64,000 nucleotides of DNA, from assembly GCF_027531815.1 (NCBI RefSeq), contig NZ_JAPZSK010000002.1, positions 372,001 to 436,000 of the forward strand, written 5' to 3'. The position numbers were made by a program, and so were the translations under genes. Under the pieces are notes generated by a model. The model was not told where the DNA came from. It worked only from the letters and a program-made list of their open reading frames with translations, and made no database searches. Source of the stretch: Gemmatimonas sp. (GTDB taxonomy: Bacteria > Gemmatimonadota > Gemmatimonadetes > Gemmatimonadales > Gemmatimonadaceae). Shown here in pieces: positions 27,211-35,013 of this stretch. Numbering within the stretch: the stretch's first letter is position 1; each line of letters begins with the position of its first letter.

Positions 27211-27246
27211 GCGTCCTCGTCCGCGTCCGCGTCCGCGTCCGCGTCA
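27211..27246. repeat. GCGTCC hexanucleotide array
   Basis: Six near-identical hexamers (GCGTCC; one TCGTCC, last one GCGTCA) in tandem between nfo and envC, with the final unit containing the envC stop codon. Units 3 to 5 are identical. A simple-sequence array like this may vary in copy number. Confidence 0.85.
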
Positions 27247-28452
27247 GCGCCGGGCGCGCAGATACTCCAGTGGATCGATCGCGCGCCCCTTGGGGCGGAT
27301 CTCGAAGTGCAGGTGCGGCGGCAACTCCGGATCGATATCCCCCACGGTACCGATGACCTGCCCCTTGTTCACCTGCTGTCCGCGACGCACGCCGATAGCC
27401 TGCAGCGAGCCGTACACGGAGTAGTCGCCGCCACCATGTTGCACAATGACGGTGGGGCCATAGGTGCCCACGTTGTCGGCCAGCACGACTTCGCCGCCCG
27501 AGATGGTCTTCACGGCCGTCCCCGCGGCGGCGCCAATGCCGATGCCGTTCCAGCGGGTCGTGGTATTGTTGGGGTTGACCACGCGCCCGAAGCGGTACAG
27601 GATGGCGCCGTCCACCGGCCAGTCGAGCTTGCCCAGGTCACTGGTGCGAATCGTCGACGGTGCTGCCGGTCGCGCATCGGGCGCCATCTCGGCACGGCGA
27701 CGCGCCGTTTCGAGCGTGTTGATGGCATTGGCAATGCGCGACTCGTTGCGCGTCAGCTGCTGCAGGCGCTCTCGCGTGCGCTGGGCACTGAGCTGTACCG
27801 CCGTGAGGTTGCGCTGGCGCGTCGACTCCAGGTCGGCCAGTCGGCGCGCCTCGCGTTCCTTTTCCTGCCGGTTGCGGCTCACTTCGTCCTGCAGTCGCAC
27901 CAGGAGCATGCGCTGCGTGATGATCTGATCGCGCAGCCTCTCCACCCGGCGCACGAGATTGCGATCGTTCAGCGCCAGTTCGTGCAGGTACCTGTAGCGC
28001 GCGACAAGGCCGGCGAACGATTGGGCCGACAGCATGGCTTCCACGTCGTACAGGCTGCCGCGCTTGTAGATCTCCACCATGCGGCGCTGCAGCCCGCTCC
28101 GCTTGGTATCGAGTTCCCGTTCGGCGCGTCTCAGGCCACTGCCCGCCTTCACCACTTCCTCGTTAATTGTTTCCAGCTGCCGGTCGAGCGCGGCCACGAG
28201 GCGTCGCGTGGTCTGGCGCTGTGCCTCGAGGTTGTTCACTTCGTCGGTCAGGGAGCGGGCGCTGCGCTGCAGTTCGGTCATGCGCGTCTCCAGGTCGGCC
28301 CGCTCCTTGCGCAGCTTGTCCAGCTCGTCCCGCTGCTGGCGCAACCGCTGTTCGGGGGTCGCCTGTTGTGCGCGCAGCGCCAGCGGCACCACGCTGCCGG
28401 CGAACAGCACCGCGACGCCCATGATGGCCACGATTCGCAGGAACCCACGCAT
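27244..28452 (-). CDS. envC: EnvC-like murein hydrolase activator (degenerate M23)
   Basis: A 402-aa periplasmic protein with an N-terminal signal (RIVAIMGVAVLFAGSVVPLALRAQ), two long coiled-coil segments rich in Arg, Glu, Gln and Leu, and a C-terminal LytM/M23 domain (WPVDGAILYRFG, SGGEVVLADNVGTYGPTVIVQHG, HLHFEIR). In active M23 enzymes the first zinc site reads HxGxD; here it is WNGIG (RWNGIGIGAAAGT), so both ligands are lost, as in EnvC, which activates amidases rather than cutting peptidoglycan. The later HxH is retained, unlike in E. coli EnvC. It follows ftsX by 14 bp, matching the known FtsEX-EnvC partnership in septal splitting. ATG at 28452 was chosen because it does not overlap ftsX. 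Confidence 0.9.
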   Translation of the reverse strand: MRGFLRIVAIMGVAVLFAGSVVPLALRAQQATPEQRLRQQRDELDKLRKERADLETRMTELQRSARSLTDEVNNLEAQRQTTRRLVAALDRQLETINEEVVKAGSGLRRAERELDTKRSGLQRRMVEIYKRGSLYDVEAMLSAQSFAGLVARYRYLHELALNDRNLVRRVERLRDQIITQRMLLVRLQDEVSRNRQEKEREARRLADLESTRQRNLTAVQLSAQRTRERLQQLTRNESRIANAINTLETARRRAEMAPDARPAAPSTIRTSDLGKLDWPVDGAILYRFGRVVNPNNTTTRWNGIGIGAAAGTAVKTISGGEVVLADNVGTYGPTVIVQHGGGDYSVYGSLQAIGVRRGQQVNKGQVIGTVGDIDPELPPHLHFEIRPKGRAIDPLEYLRARR

Positions 28453-28466
28453 GCGGGTCGGGGCGA

Positions 28467-29324
28467 TCAGTCGCGCCACACCTGGCGCAGGTGGCGTCCC
28501 ACCGACACCCAACTGCCGAGCAGGCCCAGCAGCCCGCCCGCCAGAATGCCGAGGAACAGCTGCCGGGCGTCGAAGAACTGCGTCTGCATGAGCGAACGTG
28601 CCAGCACCACCGTGGTACCGTACGACAGGATGGCGGCCAGGATGCCGCCCAGCAGCCCCTTGAGCGCGCCGTCGATGAGATACGGCAGGCGTACGAACAT
28701 GTTGGTGGCACCCACCAGTCGCATGATCTCGATCTCGCGCGTGCGCGCCAGGATGGCCATGCGGATGGTACTGCCAATGATGATCACGGCCACGAGCGCG
28801 AAAACGCTACCCAGCACCGTGCCCACGAGCGCGGCGATGTTGCGGATGCGGTAGAGCTTCTCCACCCACTCTCGCCCGTAGCGCACTTCCTCCACGACGG
28901 GGTAGGTCTGCAGGTGTCGCGCGAGCTCGGCCACCGTCTCGGGATCGCGTTGCCCTTCACGCAGCCGCAGTTCCACCGACCCCGGCAGGAACGTGCCATC
29001 CATGACGTCGCGGAACTCCTCGAGCTCCGCGCGCGCGCGGGCGAGCGCCGAATCCGGCGACACGTACCCCACGTCAGCCACGGCCGGATTCCTCTCCATG
29101 CGCCGCATCAGTTGCTCGACCTGCGTATCGGTGGCGCCCTCCACGAGGAACGCGCGGATCTCCACTCGGTCTTCGACTTCGCGCAGCGCCGTACGAATGT
29201 TGAGCGCCACCAGGCCAAAGAGCCCGAAGGCGAAGAGCGAAAACGCGATGGTGACGACCCCGAGGATCGCCAGGAGCGGCGCGCGGCGGGAGGCGAGGAT
29301 AACCTCGCGCAGGGCGAGCTTCAT
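28467..29324 (-). CDS. ftsX: Cell division protein FtsX
   Basis: The permease-like subunit of the FtsEX complex at the division site, transmitting ATP hydrolysis to EnvC-type hydrolase activators. The 285-aa protein has the FtsX layout: a first transmembrane helix (LLAILGVVTIAFSLFAFGLFGL), a periplasmic loop (about residues 45-160, including VGYVSPDSALARARAELEE), then three C-terminal helices with VVIIIGSTIRMAILARTREIEIMRLVGA, the MacB-like signature. ATG at 29324, 7 nt after the ftsE stop. Order ftsE-ftsX-envC is as in many bacteria. Confidence 0.95.
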   Translation of the reverse strand: MKLALREVILASRRAPLLAILGVVTIAFSLFAFGLFGLVALNIRTALREVEDRVEIRAFLVEGATDTQVEQLMRRMERNPAVADVGYVSPDSALARARAELEEFRDVMDGTFLPGSVELRLREGQRDPETVAELARHLQTYPVVEEVRYGREWVEKLYRIRNIAALVGTVLGSVFALVAVIIIGSTIRMAILARTREIEIMRLVGATNMFVRLPYLIDGALKGLLGGILAAILSYGTTVVLARSLMQTQFFDARQLFLGILAGGLLGLLGSWVSVGRHLRQVWRD

Positions 29325-29331
29325 GGCCGGC

Positions 29332-30045
29332 TCACCCGCGCCGTCCGCGCATGTTGGCCACCAGACTACCCACGTCGGTGCCGTCGAACACGAGCTGCCC
29401 GTGGTCCAGTTCAAGGCAGCGCATGCCCGCCCGCTGAATCATGGCCACGTCGTGCGTCGCCATGAGCACCGAGGTGCCGCGCGCGTTGATCTCACGCAGC
29501 AGCAGGTAGATGGCGTGGGTGGCACGATCGTCGAGATTGCCCGTGGGCTCGTCGGCAAGCAGCAGGAACGGATCGTTGGCCAGGGCACGCGCAATGGCCA
29601 CGCGTTGCTGCTCACCGCCCGACAGCTCGTGCGGATACGCCGTGGCCCGAGCGGCGAGCCCCACCTGCGTCAACAGTCGCGCGACCTTCGGCGCAATCTG
29701 CGCGCCGGGTGTCCCCGTCACCTCGAGGGCAAAGGCGATGTTCTGTTCGGCCGTGCGGTCGGGAAGCAGGCGGAAATCCTGAAACACCACGCCAAGGCGG
29801 CGGCGCAACTGCGGGATCTCACGCGGCCTGATCGAAACGCTGGAGAAGCCCGAGACCCGCACCTCGCCGGTGGTGGGGCGCTCGGCCATCGTGAGCAGCT
29901 TGAGCAGCGTGCTCTTGCCGGCGCCCGAGTGCCCCACGAGAAAGACGAACTCGCCCTTCTGCATCTCGAAGGTGACATCACGCAGCGCCATCCCCGAACG
30001 TGGATACTCTTTCGACACGTTCGCAACATGAAGAATTCCGGACAT
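29332..30045 (-). CDS. ftsE: Cell division ATP-binding protein FtsE
   Basis: The ABC ATPase of the FtsEX complex. The 237-aa protein has Walker [16 protein letters not shown]-loop [17 protein letters not shown], signature [16 protein letters not shown], Walker [14 protein letters not shown] and H-loop ATHD. The segment [12 protein letters not shown] is characteristic of FtsE rather than other ABC proteins. ATG at 30045. It lies 3 nt downstream of the PLP-fold gene, so this group is transcribed as one unit with the upstream sugar-kinase and STAS genes. Confidence 0.96.
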   Translation of the reverse strand: MSGILHVANVSKEYPRSGMALRDVTFEMQKGEFVFLVGHSGAGKSTLLKLLTMAERPTTGEVRVSGFSSVSIRPREIPQLRRRLGVVFQDFRLLPDRTAEQNIAFALEVTGTPGAQIAPKVARLLTQVGLAARATAYPHELSGGEQQRVAIARALANDPFLLLADEPTGNLDDRATHAIYLLLREINARGTSVLMATHDVAMIQRAGMRCLELDHGQLVFDGTDVGSLVANMRGRRG

Positions 30046-30048
30046 CGG

Positions 30049-31005
30049 CTACGCGGGAGAGGCGGCCGTAACGGCCAGGGCGGCGGCCAGGGCATCCATG
30101 ACGTGTTCGGCGGGCTCCAACCCCACCTCCACGCGCAACCATCCGGACTCGCCGTGCGCGAGGAACCGGGTGGCCACCCGCTTGGGCCCGACGCCCTGCT
30201 GGAGGCGCGCGGTGGCGTGCGCGCCCACGCGCGCGGGGTTGTGTCCGTCGGGCAGCTGCAGCAGCAGCAGCGCACCGGTGCCCCTGAACGACTGCGCCAG
30301 TACCGGGTGGTCCGGGTGGTCGGGGAGACCGGCGTATACCACGCTGGCCACGTGGGGGTGCGTACCGGCCCACTGGGCGACCTGATGTGCCGCGTTGTTC
30401 TGATGGTGCACACGCACCTCGAGGGTGGCGAGGCCGCGCTCGAGCTGGGCGTATGCCGCCGGGTGGGGCTCAGCACCCCAGGCCTTCATCTTGAGCCGCA
30501 CTTCCTCCACCAGCCCCTCGGTACCGGCCACGATTCCCACCTCGCCCTCGCCATGCGGTTCGATGAACGCCGTGGCGTCGTGCAGCACGACATCGGCGCC
30601 ATGCGCCAGCGGGGTGAAGTTGACCGGTGAGGCGCCCGTGGCGTCCACGATGAGCGCGATCCCGAGTTCATCGGCGATGGTGCGGGGCGGGCGCAGGTCC
30701 ACCAGCCGTCCGCTGTCGATCACCGGTGACTCCACGAACAGCGCCCGCGTGGTTCGCTGCAGACCGCGTCGCCAGCCACGCGGCTCCCGCGGATCGACGT
30801 ACGTAACCTCTGTGCCAAGCGCGGGGAGTTCATGCATGAAGAACTCCCGCGTGGACACGCGCAACGCCAATCCGGCCAGCAGGTGATCACCCGGCCGGAG
30901 CAACGCGAGCGCCGTGCAGGCAACTGCCGCGCGACCGCTGGCCAGCACGAGGGCCGACTCAGCGCCCTCGAGCTCGGCCAGCCGACGGGACAGCGATTGA
31001 GACAC
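30049..31005 (-). CDS. Cystathionine gamma-synthase-like protein lacking the PLP lysine
   Basis: A 318-aa protein with the fold of Cys/Met-metabolism PLP enzymes but with catalytic parts missing. Visible family segments are ELEGAESALVLASGRAAV, LLRPGDHLL, LIVDATGASPVNFTPLAHGADVVLH, LERGLATLEVRVHHQNNAA and ESGWLRVEVGLEPAEHVMDAL, which includes the carboxylate-binding Arg. The Schiff-base motif, normally SATKY, reads DATAF with Ala at position 146, so no lysine can bind PLP there. About 55-60 N-terminal residues with the Tyr-x-Arg...NPT loop are also absent. It starts with GTG and sits between the 116-aa gene and ftsE with short gaps (12 and 3 nt). It is probably a non-enzymatic scaffold or regulator; that is inference. 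Confidence 0.85.
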   Translation of the reverse strand: MSQSLSRRLAELEGAESALVLASGRAAVACTALALLRPGDHLLAGLALRVSTREFFMHELPALGTEVTYVDPREPRGWRRGLQRTTRALFVESPVIDSGRLVDLRPPRTIADELGIALIVDATGASPVNFTPLAHGADVVLHDATAFIEPHGEGEVGIVAGTEGLVEEVRLKMKAWGAEPHPAAYAQLERGLATLEVRVHHQNNAAHQVAQWAGTHPHVASVVYAGLPDHPDHPVLAQSFRGTGALLLLQLPDGHNPARVGAHATARLQQGVGPKRVATRFLAHGESGWLRVEVGLEPAEHVMDALAAALAVTAASPA

Positions 31006-31017
31006 AGGAAGTGGGGA

Positions 31018-31368
31018 TCAGGGACGAGGACGGGGAGGGCGGTCTACCCGGAGGACCCGGATGACGTCCGCCAGCGAAGCCCCCACCACGTCCCGCAGGA
31101 CGACGGCCCCGCGCGGGAGCGATTCATCGATCTCGAGGACGGCCAGCTCGGAACAGCGGTCCGATACCACACGCACGAGATCGCCGGCGGTCACGAGGCG
31201 AACGAGCGCGTCATCGGGGCGCATGCGCACCATGGGTCCGCGGTCGGGATCGCCCTTGCGGGTGCCGATGAACCCCATCACCTGCAGCGGGGGGGAGAAC
31301 CCGCTGAACACCCCCAGCTTGCGCCCCCCGCCAACGGAGCCCCCGAGGCGCTTCTTGTCGTCGCTCAC
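31018..31368 (-). CDS. Uncharacterised 116-aa protein
   Basis: I do not recognise this small basic/acidic mixed protein. It has a glycine-rich start (LGGSVGGGRKLGVFSGFSP) and then regular beta-strands (AGDLVRVVSDRCSELAVLEI, LPRGAVVLRDVVGASLADVI), which loosely resemble a double-psi beta barrel as in molybdopterin-binding domains; that similarity is weak. The GTG at 31368 overlaps the stop of the STAS-like gene (GTGA) and 12 nt separate it from the PLP-fold gene, so it is inside the coupled operon. No signal peptide or transmembrane helix is visible. Confidence 0.7.
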   Translation of the reverse strand: MSDDKKRLGGSVGGGRKLGVFSGFSPPLQVMGFIGTRKGDPDRGPMVRMRPDDALVRLVTAGDLVRVVSDRCSELAVLEIDESLPRGAVVLRDVVGASLADVIRVLRVDRPPRPRP

Positions 31369-31949
31369 TGTACTCCCTGTCCCTGGCCCGGCAGCGTGCC
31401 GGACGCGCCGTGGACCACGCCCGGTACCGAATACCCCAGCTCGTGACGCATGACGAGGCGACGGCGGGCCAGACGCTCCAGCTGCCCCTCGGCGAACTCC
31501 AGTGCCACCCCCAGCAACGTGGCAACGGTGGCAGAAACCACCGGCCCGTGGTCCCGCACCGTGAGCCAGTGATCGCGCTCGTCGTCGTCCACGTAGCCGA
31601 ACAGCTCCGCCTCCCCCTCGTGCCAGGAGACCAGCGCCAGGGCGTGCCGTTCGAGCACGGTTTCGATGGGATCGATATGGCCTTCGTGAATGCCGCGGAA
31701 GGTGAGATACCCCGACGGACCATCCTCACTGGTATAGCGCAGCAGCAGCTTCGCCACGATTTCGTCAGCGCAGGAGAAATCGAGCAGGTTGACCTGCGAG
31801 AAGTCGATGGTGGTCACCACCGGCGCCCCGATCTCGGTGACCTGGCGCTCGATTGCCGACCGCACCGCTGCTCCGGTGGGGCGGGTGACGAGATTGGAAT
31901 ACAGGTCGCACACCGTGCCGCGCAAAACCGTGCCCACGTCGATGTGCAT
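31365..31949 (-). CDS. STAS-like (DUF4325-type) protein
   Basis: A 194-aa cytoplasmic protein. The core VTTIDFSQVNLLDFSCADEIVAKLLLRY followed by GYLTFRGIHEGHIDPIETVLERHALALV matches STAS-like/DUF4325 domains: the first strand-turn carries the FxxxxxxDxxxxDE pattern and the second the GI..H..PI segment. DUF4325 proteins commonly lie beside HATPase-type partners, as here. The start ATG overlaps the stop of the HATPase gene by 1 bp (ATGA). I left out a 48-residue upstream extension that would overlap the HATPase gene further. It probably forms a partner-switching pair with the upstream protein. Confidence 0.82.
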   Translation of the reverse strand: MHIDVGTVLRGTVCDLYSNLVTRPTGAAVRSAIERQVTEIGAPVVTTIDFSQVNLLDFSCADEIVAKLLLRYTSEDGPSGYLTFRGIHEGHIDPIETVLERHALALVSWHEGEAELFGYVDDDERDHWLTVRDHGPVVSATVATLLGVALEFAEGQLERLARRRLVMRHELGYSVPGVVHGASGTLPGQGQGVQ

Positions 31950-32893
31950 CAGAAACGGCTCCGGCCGCGGGTTGCGGTCGCGGTACTGCGTGGGCGCGCC
32001 GGCGCATCGGCCGAGCGCTCCGGGATGATGATCTGCATCTGGGCCCCCGGAAAGAACGGCAACCCTTCGGTCATGGGCACATCCTCGTCCCACTCGGGAA
32101 TGATCCCCAGGCGCGCCGTCCCGCTGCGCACCGTGAGCTTGCCGTGCCAGCGCCCGACAAAACGGCGGATCCCCGCGAGTCCCTGGCCACGACCGGCATC
32201 GCCATGACGAAAGCGGGAGACGGCGCGCAGCACCGCATCTTCGAGGGCCATGGCGTCATCCCAGCGATCCTTGTGGCGATGACCGGGCGCACTCTCGAGC
32301 GACGTGCGGAAGCCCACGCCGGCATCGCAGACGGCAATCTGCACCACCCGACGGCCCAGGCGCTGCTTGTAGTTGTAGGTCTGCACCGCCACCCACCCGC
32401 CCAGGCCGGCGTGTTCGACGATGTTCTGGCACGACTCGCTGAGCGTCATGCCGAACGCGCCGGTCACCGCGGTATCGAGGTTGAGCTGACCGTGCAGGAT
32501 GTCGGCGGCCTTCTGCTGGATGCGTCCCACCACGCCGTGCACATCGTCGCTCTTGGTGATGGGCGTGATCTCCAGCAGCACCTCGCTTTCGTGCGCCTCG
32601 CGGGGTCGCGGCACGGTACCGTGCAGTTCGTACAACTCGGCCGCGTGACGGAAGAAGCCGGCGCGCGACCAGTAGCTCACCGTGTCGGGGTGCTCGGGCA
32701 CCGCGAATCCAATGGGCTCGGAGCGCGCCTGCGGCACGCACAGCAGGGCGGTGAGCCCATACGGCGACGCCCAGCGCGCGTGGCGCGCGTCGAGCAGGAT
32801 CTTCGATCCGTCGGGAGCGGCGGCGAGCTGCTCGATGACCTGCTCGAACGAGTGCTCGTCGAGCGAGGGCGGCACGCTGATGACGATCGTCAC
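31949..32893 (-). CDS. STAS domain fused to GHKL/HATPase domain
   Basis: A 314-aa protein, one candidate half of a partner-switch. Residues about 5-90 look like a STAS antagonist domain (KILLDARHARWASPYGLTALL, in the place of the usual DSSG loop). Residues about 130-290 are an HATPase fold with N-box ESCQNIVEHA (153-162), G1 CDAGVGF (189-195) and G2 GRGQGLAGI (234-242). No histidine-phosphotransfer H-box is visible, so it behaves more like an anti-sigma-type kinase than a sensor kinase. The start is GTG at 32893, overlapping the PfkB stop (GTGA). Whether it phosphorylates its own STAS domain or the neighbour is unknown. Confidence 0.8.
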   Translation of the reverse strand: MTIVISVPPSLDEHSFEQVIEQLAAAPDGSKILLDARHARWASPYGLTALLCVPQARSEPIGFAVPEHPDTVSYWSRAGFFRHAAELYELHGTVPRPREAHESEVLLEITPITKSDDVHGVVGRIQQKAADILHGQLNLDTAVTGAFGMTLSESCQNIVEHAGLGGWVAVQTYNYKQRLGRRVVQIAVCDAGVGFRTSLESAPGHRHKDRWDDAMALEDAVLRAVSRFRHGDAGRGQGLAGIRRFVGRWHGKLTVRSGTARLGIIPEWDEDVPMTEGLPFFPGAQMQIIIPERSADAPARPRSTATATRGRSRF

Positions 32894-33936
32894 GTGGTGC
32901 TGAGCTCTCCGCGGAGATGATTCGCGAGACCGTTGGCCCCACGATGTTCGACGTTGCGCGACGCAGCCCTGTTCGCCGCCGCGATGGCGTCCGTCAACTT
33001 ATCACCGGCGAGGAGCCGTGAGAAATGGGTGGCGCCCCACACATCGCCGCATCCCGTGGGATCCCCGGGGCCATCGACGCGCGGCGCGACGCCGGGAACG
33101 AGCGCCGTGCGCACGGCGCCAAGCGCCCCAGCGCCACCCCGGGGCGATGTGGACAGCGCAGCGTTGTGACCTCGTCGTGGCGGCAGATCCTGCAGGCGCT
33201 CAATGCCCGGGGCCGCGAAGTACGCCGCGCCGCGCTTGCCGAGGGTGACGCCCAGAATGGAGACCCCCGCCGCCATCGCGGTCGCCGCGAGCGCCATGGA
33301 GTCGGGGGCCATGAGGCGCATCTCGTCCTCGTTCACCTGCAGCACGTCGAAGCAGCTGCACCACTCCGCGACATTGGGAAGCGGGCGCGGCGTGCGCAGG
33401 CCGTCGGCCTGGACCGCCATGACGAGCATGTGCAGGTCACAGTAGATGGGGCCGGTGAAGTGGGCGCGAATGAGCTGCGCCGTTTCGAGGTCGAGCTCCC
33501 ACCCGCTGAGCAGGTTGATGTAGAGCGCGTCGAGGCGCGCCGCTTCCAGCACCGGCTTGAGCCCCAGCCATGTCCATCCGGGGACGCCACCGGTGAGATG
33601 TTCGGTGCGCCGTTCATCGTCGAGGTAGCGCAGCTCGACGCGATTGTTGGGGTAGGGCACACCGATGAGCGCGGCATCGGGGGCCATACGCCGCAGCCCC
33701 CGGATGTACAGCTGCGCCCGTTCCACCAGATCGTCGCCCACCATGGCGAGCGGCACGATCTCCCAGTCATCGGTGAGTGCCGCGTCGAGCGCCGACAGCG
33801 AGTAGGTAATGCCCCCCCACTCCTCCATGGGCACGCTGCGCCGGTCGCGTCCATGCAGCACATCCCACACGAAGGAGCCGATCACTCCCACGCGTTGGCG
33901 TGGCGCACCGGGTCCGGGAGCGGCCGACATCGTCAC
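32890..33936 (-). CDS. PfkB-family carbohydrate kinase
   Basis: A 348-aa cytoplasmic kinase of the ribokinase/PfkB fold. The N-terminal VGVIGSFVWDVLHG and the C-terminal DPTGCGDVWGATHFSRLLAG are the two PfkB signatures, the latter with the catalytic Asp and anion hole; TLGKRGAAYF marks the nucleotide site. Substrate cannot be told from sequence. The GTG at 33936 overlaps the ROK stop (GTGA), though an ATG at 33930 is also possible. The next gene (STAS-HATPase) starts within its stop codon. Possible substrates are ribose, a nucleoside or a sugar phosphate. Confidence 0.86.
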   Translation of the reverse strand: MTMSAAPGPGAPRQRVGVIGSFVWDVLHGRDRRSVPMEEWGGITYSLSALDAALTDDWEIVPLAMVGDDLVERAQLYIRGLRRMAPDAALIGVPYPNNRVELRYLDDERRTEHLTGGVPGWTWLGLKPVLEAARLDALYINLLSGWELDLETAQLIRAHFTGPIYCDLHMLVMAVQADGLRTPRPLPNVAEWCSCFDVLQVNEDEMRLMAPDSMALAATAMAAGVSILGVTLGKRGAAYFAAPGIERLQDLPPRRGHNAALSTSPRGGAGALGAVRTALVPGVAPRVDGPGDPTGCGDVWGATHFSRLLAGDKLTDAIAAANRAASRNVEHRGANGLANHLRGELSTT

Positions 33937-34949
33937 GCCGGCGGTTGGCCGGTGGTCTGCGAAATGAACGAGGCCACGGCACCCACCACGCCGGCGGTTC
34001 CGGGCAATGTGCCGGGCACGATACGGCAGCTGTCGGAGACACTCTTGAAGGCGCGGCGGCGGACTTCCGTGCGCAACGGGCCGAAGAGCGCTTCCCCGGC
34101 CTGCGTGACCCCACCGGCGATCACGACCACGTCGGGATTGAAGACGTTGAGCAGATTCGCGATGCCGGCGCCCAGATACTTCGCCGTGTCCCGTACGATT
34201 TCCAGCGCCAGCGCGTCACCCCGACCCGCGGCCTCATAGACGACGGCCGCCGTGATGCGACTGACATCGCCGTCGACGAGCGATGGCAGCACCGACGATT
34301 CATCGTTGTGCAGCGCTTCGCGCGCCCGCTCGGCGATGGCGCTGCCGGAGGCGTACGCCTCGAGGCAGCCGTAGTTGCCGCAGCCGCAGCGACGTCCGTT
34401 GAGGTCGATGGTGATGTGCCCGATCTCGCCGGCGGCGTCGCTCGAGCCGTGGTACACATGCCGGTCCACGATGATGCCCCCGCCCACGCCCGTCCCGATC
34501 GTGACGCCCACCACGTTGGTCCCCCCGCGCGCCGCGCCCAGCCACCACTCTCCGTAGGTGGCGCAGTTCGCATCGTTGTCGATGCGCACCGGCAACCCCG
34601 TGAGCGCAGCCATGCGCTCGATGAGGGGGAAGTCGTACCACTTGAGGTTGGGGGCGGCGAGGACCAGGCCACGCTGTCGGTCCACGGTGCCGGGGGCGCC
34701 GATGCCCACGCCGAGCACGGCACTCCGCGGTACCCCCGCCTCGTGCGTCGTGATGTCGATGGTGGTGTTCACCATGCGCGCCATGCGCGCCACCACGGCG
34801 TCCGCCCCCTCCTGCGCGTGGGTCGGCTCGCTCTGGGCGCCGAAGAGCCGCGATCCATCGAGCGACATGGACGAGACGACAATGTTGGTGCCGCCAAGGT
34901 CGACACCAACGATGAACTGCGACGCGGGGGAGAGGGACGGTGAAGACAT
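33933..34949 (-). CDS. ROK family sugar kinase (glucokinase-like)
   Basis: A 338-aa cytoplasmic kinase of the ROK family. The ATP loop GVDLGGTNIVVS, APGTVDRQRGLVLAAPNL, GNYGCLEAYASGSAI with the zinc motif CGCGNYGC and GGVTQAG are present in family order; the catalytic Asp lies in RIDNDANCATYGE. ROK kinases phosphorylate glucose or N-acetylated sugars; this form lacks an N-terminal helix-turn-helix, so it is an enzyme rather than a NagC/Mlc-type repressor. ATG at 34949; an ATG at 34961 would add four residues. First gene of the long minus-strand operon. Confidence 0.92.
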   Translation of the reverse strand: MSSPSLSPASQFIVGVDLGGTNIVVSSMSLDGSRLFGAQSEPTHAQEGADAVVARMARMVNTTIDITTHEAGVPRSAVLGVGIGAPGTVDRQRGLVLAAPNLKWYDFPLIERMAALTGLPVRIDNDANCATYGEWWLGAARGGTNVVGVTIGTGVGGGIIVDRHVYHGSSDAAGEIGHITIDLNGRRCGCGNYGCLEAYASGSAIAERAREALHNDESSVLPSLVDGDVSRITAAVVYEAAGRGDALALEIVRDTAKYLGAGIANLLNVFNPDVVVIAGGVTQAGEALFGPLRTEVRRRAFKSVSDSCRIVPGTLPGTAGVVGAVASFISQTTGQPPA

Positions 34950-35013
34950 GACCGGAAACATAACGTCCCACCGGGCGTGGTTAACACGCCGGGCGCTGGC
35001 GCGTCTATAGGGG

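Noticed and set aside
27211-27246. Short CRISPR-like array
   Set aside because: Six-base units with no spacers; it is a simple-sequence repeat.
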